19,159 bases of DNA. It comes from an uncultured Bacilli bacterium. GTDB taxonomy: Bacteria > Bacillota_I > Bacilli_A > RF39 > UBA660. This document shows, piece by piece, positions 1 through 6,120 of this stretch. Position numbers and translations under genes: made by a program. A model generated the notes under the pieces. The model did no database searches, was not told the DNA's origin, and worked only from the letters and a program-made list of their open reading frames with translations. The number at the start of each line of letters is the position of its first letter. Position 1 is the stretch's first letter. Location of the stretch: assembly GCA_947591175.1 (NCBI GenBank), contig CANQDB010000012.1, forward strand, positions 1 to 19,159, given 5' to 3'.

Positions 1-791
1 GCTACTACCCAATTTCCATCTTTATAAACAACTGGAATCATTCCTTGGGCTAACTGTGGTGCATTTGGTGCTGGTAATTCTTCACAGGCTGTAGGAGGTT
101 CAAGTGGTGGAGGTAATTCTTCATTACTTGCATACACATTAACATTCACTGTGAATGTCTTTCCTCCATATATCCATGAACCATTTTCATCTATTTCGTT
201 GGCACTTTCATCTATCCACATTCTATATCTATATATCTTTTTAAAGTTCTCTTCATTTTCATTTACTTTATCTTGTTCTAGTGTTTTTCCATCTAGTTCT
301 TGATCTAATACAGGTGGTACTTGACTTAACCATAATTTGTTATGGATGTTTACATCTTTTTGTGTCCATTTATTTGTTATTCCTTCTTCAGTTTCAATCT
401 CTCCACCTTTAGCTGGTACTGAACTTAAATAAGTATCTACTACTTTCTCTTCTAGGGTAGAACCATCCTTTTTCGTTAAATAAATTTCATAATAGATTGG
501 TGAACCTTGAGTTGTCGCTCTTACTTCAAATTCAAACATTCCAGGTTCTTCTTGGACTTTCCCATCCACATCACTCATTGGAAAAGCATTTTGAATGTTA
601 ATAGTATTACTTGGATCATCACTTAACTCATCATAGACAAAGTACAATCTACCTGTTGTTAAAACGTTTTCTTGCTGTCCTTGTCTAGTATAAGTAAAGA
701 AGGCATATGTTCCTCCTATCGTTAAGAGAACTAAACCTAATACTAAAACTAGTATCATTACTTTCTTCTTTTGATTTTTCGTTTCGTCCAT
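1..791 (-). CDS. Surface protein with SipW-type signal region (C-terminus cut by window edge)
   Basis: The frame is open from an ATG at 789-791 to the left edge, giving 263 residues without a stop. A purine-rich ribosome site (GAGGGAG, about 802-808) supports the start. The N-terminus is a short charged stretch, then a hydrophobic segment (about residues 12-27) ending in GGTYAFFTYT, then TTGRLYFVYDEL. This layout matches SipW-dependent signal regions of TasA/camelysin-like secreted proteins, where the processed domain starts shortly after the hydrophobic core. The visible body looks like a beta-rich extracellular domain, followed by a Pro/Glu-rich linker and, at the edge, GMIPVVYKDGNWVVA. From memory that motif resembles segments of large surface proteins in uncultured gut Bacillota. 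No SipW peptidase gene is in the window. Expression probably depends on the poly-G promoter just upstream. Surface location is well supported; the exact family is not. Confidence 0.72.
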   Translation of the reverse strand, partial: MDETKNQKKKVMILVLVLGLVLLTIGGTYAFFTYTRQGQQENVLTTGRLYFVYDELSDDPSNTINIQNAFPMSDVDGKVQEEPGMFEFEVRATTQGSPIYYEIYLTKKDGSTLEEKVVDTYLSSVPAKGGEIETEEGITNKWTQKDVNIHNKLWLSQVPPVLDQELDGKTLEQDKVNENEENFKKIYRYRMWIDESANEIDENGSWIYGGKTFTVNVNVYASNEELPPPLEPPTACEELPAPNAPQLAQGMIPVVYKDGNWVV

Positions 792-820
792 ATTAAATCA
801 ACTCCCTCTATGTTAATTCT

Positions 821-852
821 ATTATAATCTAAACATACCCCCCCCCAGTCAA
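821..852 (-). promoter_or_regulatory. Promoter with a G9 tract between -35 and -10 (candidate phase-variable promoter)
   Basis: On the minus strand the -35 is TTGACT (852-847) and the -10 is a perfect TATAAT (826-821). The spacer is 20 nt: nine consecutive G (846-838) followed by 11 nt. Transcription would start near 814, just upstream of the ribosome site of the surface protein gene. The optimal spacer is about 17 nt, so a tract of six or seven G would give a stronger promoter. Tract-length change could therefore switch expression, as known for Neisseria porA and opc. The promoter is seen in the sequence; the switching is inferred. Confidence 0.65.
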
Positions 853-883
853 GCAATTTCAAAAAAAAGATATAGATTTGCAC

Positions 884-913
884 GCTAATTTGACAAGGTT
901 TTGTCAAATTAGC
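884..913. repeat. Perfect 13-bp inverted repeat with 4-nt loop
   Basis: The arm GCTAATTTGACAA (884-896) is the exact reverse complement of TTGTCAAATTAGC (901-913), separated by GGTT. Two more outer pairs (881-882 with 915-916) form after one mismatch. No T-run follows directly on either strand; the nearest on the minus strand is at 868-861, 16 nt away. A classic terminator is therefore uncertain. It lies about 30 bp upstream of the -35 of the surface-protein promoter, so a regulator site is also possible. Confidence 0.7.
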
Positions 914-939
914 ATGTCCAAAATTTTATTCCAATTCCT

Positions 940-1047
940 CTATTGCTAGCATGAACCCAAATGATATTCTTTAAAATCTTGCCAAGCAATTTTCTTATAT
1001 TGCTTGCCTTTCAAGCATTGCGAATATCATTTGCCTACTAGCAATAG
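940..1047. repeat. Nested inverted-repeat element (long imperfect stem-loop)
   Basis: Three perfect arm pairs are nested. CTATTGCTAG (940-949) pairs with 1038-1047, CAAATGATATTC (958-969) pairs with 1022-1033, and CAAGCAAT (983-990) pairs with 999-1006. Together they give 30 bp over 108 nt. An alternative inner hairpin, TGCTTG (1001-1006) with CAAGCA (1012-1017), excludes the third pair, so the tip could switch. I see no target-site duplication at the ends. It could be a structured RNA, a short palindromic mobile repeat, or part of a terminator/regulatory region. Confidence 0.65.
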
Positions 1048-1140
1048 ATTTTCTCGGCATAAAAATTGGTTGCCAAATTATTTTGCAAAAAGTAGGATAA
1101 ATTAATGTGTAAATGTATAAAAAGACCTGTCAAATTGCGT

Positions 1141-1165
1141 AAAAAAAGCAGATAAACTATTTATC
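1141..1165 (-). terminator. Weak terminator overlapping the ylxY-like stop codon
   Basis: On the minus strand GATAAA (1165-1160) pairs with TTTATC (1156-1151), with the TAG stop as loop, followed by TGC and seven T (1147-1141). The stem is short and AT-rich, so termination may be partial. Confidence 0.42.
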
Positions 1166-2020
1166 CACTATTTCATTCTCCGATAGCAAATGTGATAAGA
1201 TTTCGATGCGATAACCTTTTTGATGAATATAACTGATGATGGTACTAAGTTCCTTGACAGTGTTCTCTGTTAAATCAAAATGAATAATTGCTCCTTTGGT
1301 AAGTTTTTGCTTGACACTTGAAAAAGGATAACTGCCGGTAATAATTGTGGGTCTTACGGTATACATATGATAACTACTACATAGATCCAAAGTACTCGCA
1401 CTTCTATACTTTGTATAACAATACTTTGGTTCTACTTTAGTAATCGACTCTATTAAATTATTAGTCCAGAGAAGTCTTTCTTTAACGTAGGAGCCATCAT
1501 AACCGATGTTTTCTATTTCATTGCCATCCTTAGCTAAACTCTCTAAAGTATCCATATTATTTTCAGCCCAAGTTCCATCGACAAAAAAGGTCGCACTTAC
1601 ATCTTTATTTTGTAAAATTGTGGCTACTTGTTTGACATAAGTGTCGTCTTGGACGACAAAGACAAGACCTACAGCATCTCGTTCAGGATTTCCTCCGACA
1701 ATATATTTATCGAACTGTTTATTACTAGTAATATCCGGTACCACTTCTTCGAAAACTAAAAGGCTCTCGTTGAACTTACCTAAACGCATCATATTGGAAT
1801 AAGATTTATCGATATTTACTTTTTTACCATAATTACCAGGAACGATTGTCTCATCATCGATAACAGCGTTGACAAAAGCCACTTCATAAGAAGAAGCGAC
1901 ATTGACAATTTCTTGATATAAAGGATCCCTACTTCTAATAAATAGAGCAACTTTTTCCGTATAATAAAAACTAAATAACACTAAAACTAGGACACCTAAC
2001 ATCGAAAAGACACGTTTCAT
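1157..2020 (-). CDS. ylxY: YlxY-like membrane-anchored polysaccharide deacetylase-fold protein, degenerate active site
   Basis: The product is 287 aa: an N-terminal hydrophobic anchor (about 5-20), then a mixed region, then a NodB-type deacetylase fold (about 115-280). Fold landmarks are VSATFFVDGTWAEN (141-154), DGNEIENIGYD (165-175) and GAIIHFDL (253-260). Active family members have TFDDG and an H-x3-H metal site. Here these read FVVQDDTYV (121-129) and NIGYDGSY, so the metal histidines are missing and deacetylation is doubtful. The gene follows pnp as ylxY does in Bacillus (rpsO-pnp-ylxY), which is the main reason for the symbol. I chose the ATG at 2018-2020 because AGGTGA (2036-2031) sits 10 nt upstream. 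A longer reading to 2167 would run into pnp. Likely role: an exported, non-catalytic or altered cell-envelope protein. Confidence 0.72.
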   Translation of the reverse strand: MKRVFSMLGVLVLVLFSFYYTEKVALFIRSRDPLYQEIVNVASSYEVAFVNAVIDDETIVPGNYGKKVNIDKSYSNMMRLGKFNESLLVFEEVVPDITSNKQFDKYIVGGNPERDAVGLVFVVQDDTYVKQVATILQNKDVSATFFVDGTWAENNMDTLESLAKDGNEIENIGYDGSYVKERLLWTNNLIESITKVEPKYCYTKYRSASTLDLCSSYHMYTVRPTIITGSYPFSSVKQKLTKGAIIHFDLTENTVKELSTIISYIHQKGYRIEILSHLLSENEIVDK

Positions 2021-2072
2021 CACATCCGCTTCACCTATATTAACTATATGAATAAAGAAGTAATTTATAACC

Positions 2073-2098
2073 AAAAGAAAAAGGACTTTAATCCTCTT
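2073..2098 (-). terminator. Probable terminator at the end of pnp
   Basis: On the minus strand AAGAGGA (2098-2092) pairs with TCCTTTT (2085-2079) with one G-U pair. The 6-nt loop contains the pnp TAA stop. It is followed by TCTTTT. The hairpin is modest, and read-through into the ylxY-like gene is likely. Confidence 0.45.
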
Positions 2099-4259
2099 TC
2101 TTCTTATCTTTCTTTGGTTTCTTATCGCTCGTAAAAGCATCTTTTCTCGAGAAGTTGAGTCTTCCACGTTTGTCGAAGCCTAGACATTTAACGACTACTT
2201 CATCTCCAACACTTACGACGTCACTCGCTTTATCAACTCGTTCTTTAGCAAGTTGAGAAACGTGAACCATACCTTCACATCCTGGCCATAATTGAACAAA
2301 GCAACCGAAGTCTTCGACTTTGACAACTTTAGCCGTGTAAATCTTACCTTCTTCGGCTTCTCTTACAACTTCTTGAATGCGACGTGCTGTCTCATCGATA
2401 ATGGCTTGATCAGTATGATAGATAATAACTCTTCCATCATCCTCTAAGTCGACCTTAACAGCATTGATGTTATTAACGTCCGTTACGTGACTTGATTCAC
2501 AAATAATCTTGGTAATCATTTCGCCGCCCTTACCGATAACATCTTTAATCTTTTCAGGTTTAATCGTGAATATCATCGTCTTAGGAGCATACTTACTTAC
2601 TTCTTTACGAGGTTCTTTAATTTGTTTTTGGATAACATCTAGAATTTTAAATCTTGCTTCTTTGGCTTGAGCAAGAGCCTCTTTTAAAATCTTTTTGGTA
2701 ATTCCTTTAATCTTGATATCCATTTGAAGGGCACAGATACCATCTCTTGTTCCAGCCACTTTAAAGTCCATATCACCTAAATGGTCTTCCATTCCTTGAA
2801 TATCCGTTAAAATCGTGTAATCTTTACCAGATGTAATAAGTCCCATAGCAATTCCTGCGACTGGTGCTTTGATTGGAACACCTGCGGCCATCAAACTCAT
2901 GCAACCTGCACAAATACTTGCTTGGCTACTACTTCCGTTACTTTCTAAGATTTCGGATACTACCCTAATTGTATAAGGGAACTCTTCTTCACTTGGAATA
3001 ACTTGACTTAAGGCTTTTTCACCTAAAGCCCCATGTCCAATTTCCCGACGTCCAGGAGCACCGTATCTTCCAGTTTCGCCAACTGAGAATTGTGGGAAGT
3101 TATAATGTAACATAAATCTCTTTTGATCTTCGATTCCAAGTCCATCTAGAATTTGATGTTCTCCTAAGGCTCCAAGAGTCGTAATACTTAAACTTTGAGT
3201 TTGACCTCTCGTAAATAAAGCCGAGCCATGAGTTCTTGGTAAGAAATCGATATCGATCGATAAAGGACGAATCTCATTCATTTTTCTTCCATCAGCACGA
3301 ATATGTTCTTTAACGACAATCGAACGGAATAGTTCGTACTGAATATCTTCGTAGATTAAGGCTAACTTTGTATCTAATTCCTTTAATTCATCGTCACTTA
3401 AATCTTTATTTGCTTCATCGTAACTTGTAATTAACTCTTCCTTAATTTCGTCGAGTGTTGCATACATCGTAAGTTTATCTTTAATTCTTAAGGCTTCGTC
3501 CACTTTCTTCGAAACTTTATCTTCGACTTCTTTGCGTAATTCTTTAGTTATCTCTAAACGTGGATAATCCATCTTCTCTTCGCCAACTTCTTTGACGATT
3601 TTATTTTCGAATTCAACTAACTCTTGAACAGCCTCGTGACCATATAAAAGAGCCTTTAACATATCGTCTTCACTTACTTGTTTAGCACTAGACTCGACCA
3701 TGTTTATAGCGTCATACGTTCCAGCCACAGTAAGATCGATATCCGTTAATTCCATTTGTTCTACTGTCGGGTTGATTACTAATTTACCATCGACACGTCC
3801 GACTTTTACTCCAGCGATTGGTCCATCGAACGGAATTTTACTGATAGAAGTTGCTAAACTACTACCAAACATTGCCGCCATCTCTGGTGAATTATCTTGA
3901 TCAACCGATAAGATAGTATTGACGATTTGTACTTCATTCTTAAAGTCATGTGGAAATAATGGTCGCATTGGGCGATCGATCATTCTAGCAGCAAGTGTTG
4001 CCGCTTCGGTAGGTCTTCCTTCCCTTTTGATAAATCCTCCTGGAATTTTACCAACTGAATAAAGTTTCTCTTGATATAAAACCATTAACGGAAAGAAATC
4101 CGATAATAGATTGGCTTCTTTTGCCACAACTACGGTAGACAATACCACTGTATCGCCATAACGAACTAAAACTGCCCCTGTTGCTTGTTTTGCTAACTCC
4201 CCTATTTCAACTTCGAGAGGTCTTCCTCGAAAATCCATTTTAAATACTTTTTTTGCCAT
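2088..4259 (-). CDS. pnp: Polyribonucleotide nucleotidyltransferase (PNPase)
   Basis: The 723-aa product phosphorolytically degrades RNA from the 3' end to nucleoside diphosphates. It forms the usual trimer and acts in cytoplasmic mRNA turnover. All domains are present: a first RNase PH-like domain (about 10-145), the helical linker domain, a second RNase PH-like domain (about 320-540) with FTRGQTQSL, RREIGHGALGEKAL and DHLGDMDFKVAGTRDG, a KH domain with VIGKGGEMI near residue 575, and an S1 domain (about 625-695). The C-terminus is a Lys/Asp tail. Length is normal for Bacillota. AGGAGG lies a few bases before the ATG. It follows rpsO by 45 bp, but a rho-independent terminator sits in that gap, so its level relative to S15 is probably set by read-through. 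Confidence 0.98.
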   Translation of the reverse strand: MAKKVFKMDFRGRPLEVEIGELAKQATGAVLVRYGDTVVLSTVVVAKEANLLSDFFPLMVLYQEKLYSVGKIPGGFIKREGRPTEAATLAARMIDRPMRPLFPHDFKNEVQIVNTILSVDQDNSPEMAAMFGSSLATSISKIPFDGPIAGVKVGRVDGKLVINPTVEQMELTDIDLTVAGTYDAINMVESSAKQVSEDDMLKALLYGHEAVQELVEFENKIVKEVGEEKMDYPRLEITKELRKEVEDKVSKKVDEALRIKDKLTMYATLDEIKEELITSYDEANKDLSDDELKELDTKLALIYEDIQYELFRSIVVKEHIRADGRKMNEIRPLSIDIDFLPRTHGSALFTRGQTQSLSITTLGALGEHQILDGLGIEDQKRFMLHYNFPQFSVGETGRYGAPGRREIGHGALGEKALSQVIPSEEEFPYTIRVVSEILESNGSSSQASICAGCMSLMAAGVPIKAPVAGIAMGLITSGKDYTILTDIQGMEDHLGDMDFKVAGTRDGICALQMDIKIKGITKKILKEALAQAKEARFKILDVIQKQIKEPRKEVSKYAPKTMIFTIKPEKIKDVIGKGGEMITKIICESSHVTDVNNINAVKVDLEDDGRVIIYHTDQAIIDETARRIQEVVREAEEGKIYTAKVVKVEDFGCFVQLWPGCEGMVHVSQLAKERVDKASDVVSVGDEVVVKCLGFDKRGRLNFSRKDAFTSDKKPKKDKKKED

Positions 4260-4276
4260 AAATTCCTCCTATTTTG

Positions 4277-4305
4277 AAAAAAAGAAGACACTTAAAATAA
4301 GTGCC
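4277..4305 (-). terminator. Intrinsic terminator/attenuator between rpsO and pnp
   Basis: On the minus strand GGCACTT (4305-4299) pairs with AAGTGTC (4293-4287) with one G-U pair, around an ATTTT loop, followed by TTCTTTTTTT (4286-4277). The stem begins inside the rpsO stop codon. Because pnp starts only 18 nt further on and no clear separate promoter fits, this probably works as an attenuator, as the rpsO terminator does in Escherichia coli. Confidence 0.75.
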
Positions 4306-4574
4306 TATTTTCTTAATCCTAATTTTTGAATCAATTCACGATATCTTGCAACGTCTTTCTTTTGAAGATATGCTAACATACTACGACGTTGTCCAACCTT
4401 ACGAAGAAGTCCACGGTTTGAATGATAATCATGTTTATGTTCTTTTAAGTGTGCTGTTAATTGATTGATTTCTTCAGTAAGAATCGCAATTTGAACTTCA
4501 CAAGAACCCGTATCGTTTTCACTTCTTGCATATTTCTTAACGATTTCTTGTTTCTTTTCGCTTGTTAAAGCCAT
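4305..4574 (-). CDS. rpsO: Small-subunit ribosomal protein S15
   Basis: The 89-aa protein has the full S15 length and signature. The central block is HKHDYHSNRGLLRKVGQRR (residues 45-63), followed by MLAYL. S15 binds the central domain of 16S rRNA early in 30S assembly. The ATG at 4574 is preceded by AAGGAGGG at good spacing. A promoter at 4664-4692 leaves a leader of about 80 nt. S15 is autoregulated through such leaders in several bacteria, but I could not identify a specific S15-binding fold here. It is followed by an attenuator-like terminator and then pnp. Confidence 0.98.
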   Translation of the reverse strand: MALTSEKKQEIVKKYARSENDTGSCEVQIAILTEEINQLTAHLKEHKHDYHSNRGLLRKVGQRRSMLAYLQKKDVARYRELIQKLGLRK

Positions 4575-4663
4575 TTTCTTGTCCCTCCTTTGTTATTTAT
4601 TCGCCTTTTTCTTGGTAAGAGTTAAGAGAGATTATCCCTCCCACTAAGAACAGGTACACGTCT

Positions 4664-4692
4664 AATATATACGATAATCCAAAATAAATCAA
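4664..4692 (-). promoter_or_regulatory. Promoter of rpsO
   Basis: On the minus strand the -35 is TTGATT (4692-4687), the spacer is 17 nt, and the -10 is TATATT (4669-4664). Transcription would start near 4657. Confidence 0.62.
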
Positions 4693-4705
4693 GTACTTTT
4701 TTTCG

Positions 4706-5506
4706 CTAATAGATGTAATCCTTTAAGAATAAGGCATGGTTTACATAGTCCGTAAATTGTTCGTCGAAAGTGTCCCCTTTCATCTTGTAAAAATCGTACT
4801 CTAAAACAACCGAACCATTATAGCCATTTTGTTTTAGGTAAAGAAGAGCTTTCACCCATTTATCTTTATCAGGATCATTTTCCGTTAAAGGTAAATGCGT
4901 AACATCTAAATCATTTCTAAAGAGATGGACGTTATTTAAACGTTCTAAGAGTAAATGGTCGACATCCGTAATAGGGCCAAAATCTTTAAATTCATGACCC
5001 AAATCATAAGTATAATGTAAATCGATGTTATTATAGAAAACTGGTACGATATCTTCTTTATCGAGCCGTACGGAAGTAGTTCTATGTTCTAAGTTTTCTA
5101 GACTTAAAGTCAAGTGATATCCTTTTTGATAACAATAAATTAGTAATTCTCCTAATAAGTAGTTAGTCTTTTCGAGAGCCAAAGATCCATCCTCGGCACT
5201 TACTGGATGATACACCACATTTAAAGTATAACCTAAAAACAAAGCATACTCTTCCATCTTATCTAAAAACTTCTTTTGTAACTCTAAATCAGGATACTTA
5301 CTAGAATGAATTTGTAAAAGATATCCTTTTTCTTTTGCAATATGTACTAAGTTATCGAGATAATCAAGTGTTCTTTCATCTTTCACATCAGGCATCATTT
5401 CAAAACCTTTGATAACATGTTTAGGATCTAATTCTTCTAATAATTTTACTAATTGATAAGCATCTTTTTTAATAAATTTATGATTAAGTGCTAATAAAAG
5501 TCGCAT
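4706..5506 (-). CDS. Xylose isomerase-like TIM-barrel protein (sugar phosphate isomerase / AP endonuclease 2 superfamily)
   Basis: The product is 266 aa from the chosen start. The barrel shows the acid and histidine positions expected at its metal site: H67 (LLQIHSSKYP), H100 (NVVYHP), E137 (LSLENL), D168 and H171 (YDLGHEF), H194 (VHLF), H204 (THLPL) and E236 (VVLEYDF). This pattern fits a divalent-metal TIM barrel acting on sugars or on abasic DNA; substrate and reaction cannot be told from the sequence. Possible starts are GTG 5515, ATG 5512 and ATG 5506. I chose 5506 because GGTGAT (5516-5511), a good match to the anti-Shine-Dalgarno complement, lies just before it. The gene is divergent from the cyclotransferase-like gene and upstream of rpsO, with the rpsO promoter between. 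Confidence 0.82.
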   Translation of the reverse strand: MRLLLALNHKFIKKDAYQLVKLLEELDPKHVIKGFEMMPDVKDERTLDYLDNLVHIAKEKGYLLQIHSSKYPDLELQKKFLDKMEEYALFLGYTLNVVYHPVSAEDGSLALEKTNYLLGELLIYCYQKGYHLTLSLENLEHRTTSVRLDKEDIVPVFYNNIDLHYTYDLGHEFKDFGPITDVDHLLLERLNNVHLFRNDLDVTHLPLTENDPDKDKWVKALLYLKQNGYNGSVVLEYDFYKMKGDTFDEQFTDYVNHALFLKDYIY

Positions 5507-5523
5507 ATTCATCACCCATACTT

Positions 5524-5552
5524 AGTATACTTGAAAATAGAGAAAAGATAAA
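5524..5552 (-). promoter_or_regulatory. Possible promoter of the TIM-barrel gene
   Basis: The -10 is TATACT (5529-5524). A weak -35, TTTATC (5552-5547), lies 17 nt upstream. The implied leader is only about 10 nt and begins at the ribosome site. Confidence 0.35.
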
Positions 5553-5577
5553 TTAAAAATAAAATGTAAAAATGAAA

Positions 5578-5606
5578 TTGACATTTACTTTTGACTTTGC
5601 TAATAT
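5578..5606 (+). promoter_or_regulatory. Promoter of the cyclotransferase-like gene
   Basis: A perfect -35, TTGACA (5578-5583), is followed by a 17-nt spacer and TAATAT (5601-5606) as -10. The transcript would start near 5613, just before GGTGA (5622-5626) and the ATG at 5632. Confidence 0.65.
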
Positions 5607-5631
5607 AAAAAATTAGAAACTGGTGAAGAAT

Positions 5632-6087
5632 ATGAATAAATATTATCTTGCTTACGATATACTTTTAAATCCCACAAAGTTAAAGAGAGTATGTCCTTTT
5701 GCTAAAGTTTTAAGTACGACCTTTTTAGAAGATTATCAAATGTGCTTTAAGGGTAAAGATTTTAATCAAAGCTATCTAACTATCGTCAAAGAGAAAGGCC
5801 AAAAAGTACCAGTTACTCTATATCAATTAACATCTTGGGATGAATATAGACTAGAAAACTATAAATTATTAAATGGGTATTACAAAAAAGCCTATCTTCC
5901 CTTTACTATAAATGGTAAACAAGAACAAGTTTTAACTTATGTAACTAAAGATAATTTGATGAGTTTCCGACCATTCTTCTACGAAGTCTCAGAGCTTCGA
6001 AATTGTTATCGAGATTTAGGAATAGATCAAATTTATATTGATAAAGCTTTAATGGTAACTGAAATGACTAAAAAGAGAATATATTAA
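5632..6087 (+). CDS. Gamma-glutamylcyclotransferase-fold (AIG2-like) protein lacking the catalytic signature
   Basis: The product is 151 aa and is the only convincing plus-strand gene here. The pattern matches the GGCT/AIG2 fold: an N-terminal YLAYDILLNPTKLKRVCPFAKVL, then SYLTIVKEKGQKVPVTLYQLTSWDEYRLENY, then GYYKKAYLPFTINGKQEQVLTYV. Active enzymes start with YGSN and carry a glutamate in a D-x2-EG segment. Here the first motif reads YDIL (8-11) and the glutamate position is K78 in LENYKLL. Cyclotransferase activity is therefore unlikely; binding or scaffolding is possible. The C-terminal 40 residues are unrecognised. The start is ATG 5632, five nt after GGTGA; a GTG at 5623 would overlap that site. 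It has its own consensus promoter and a strong terminator shared with ileS. Confidence 0.75.
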   Translation: MNKYYLAYDILLNPTKLKRVCPFAKVLSTTFLEDYQMCFKGKDFNQSYLTIVKEKGQKVPVTLYQLTSWDEYRLENYKLLNGYYKKAYLPFTINGKQEQVLTYVTKDNLMSFRPFFYEVSELRNCYRDLGIDQIYIDKALMVTEMTKKRIY

Positions 6088-6120
6088 AAGAGTGTTCAAA
6101 ATTCAAACACTCTTTTATTT
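6086..6120. terminator. Bidirectional terminator between convergent genes
   Basis: A perfect 11-bp stem pairs AAAAGAGTGTT (6086-6096) with AACACTCTTTT (6106-6116) across a 9-nt loop, and is followed by ATTTTTATTT. The stem edges give T-runs on both strands, so it can end both the plus-strand gene and ileS. Confidence 0.85.

Larger units (their letters stand above)
792..1156. other. 365-bp non-coding, palindrome-rich gap
   Basis: I see no convincing gene in this gap on either strand. From left to right it holds the poly-G promoter, a perfect 13-bp inverted repeat (884-913), a larger nested inverted-repeat structure (940-1047), and an AT-rich stretch. That stretch carries a further TGTCAAATT copy at 1129-1137, the same 9-mer found in the arm of the first repeat. 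The gap ends with a weak terminator overlapping the ylxY-like stop codon. Confidence 0.6.

Noticed and set aside
884..1047. CRISPR array or insertion sequence in the palindromic gap
   Set aside because: There are no regularly spaced direct repeats, no transposase frame and no target-site duplication.
2021..2167. Longer reading of the ylxY-like gene starting inside pnp
   Set aside because: The extra 49 residues are an out-of-frame reading of the pnp 3' end, have no ribosome site and hide the well-placed AGGTGA before ATG 2020.
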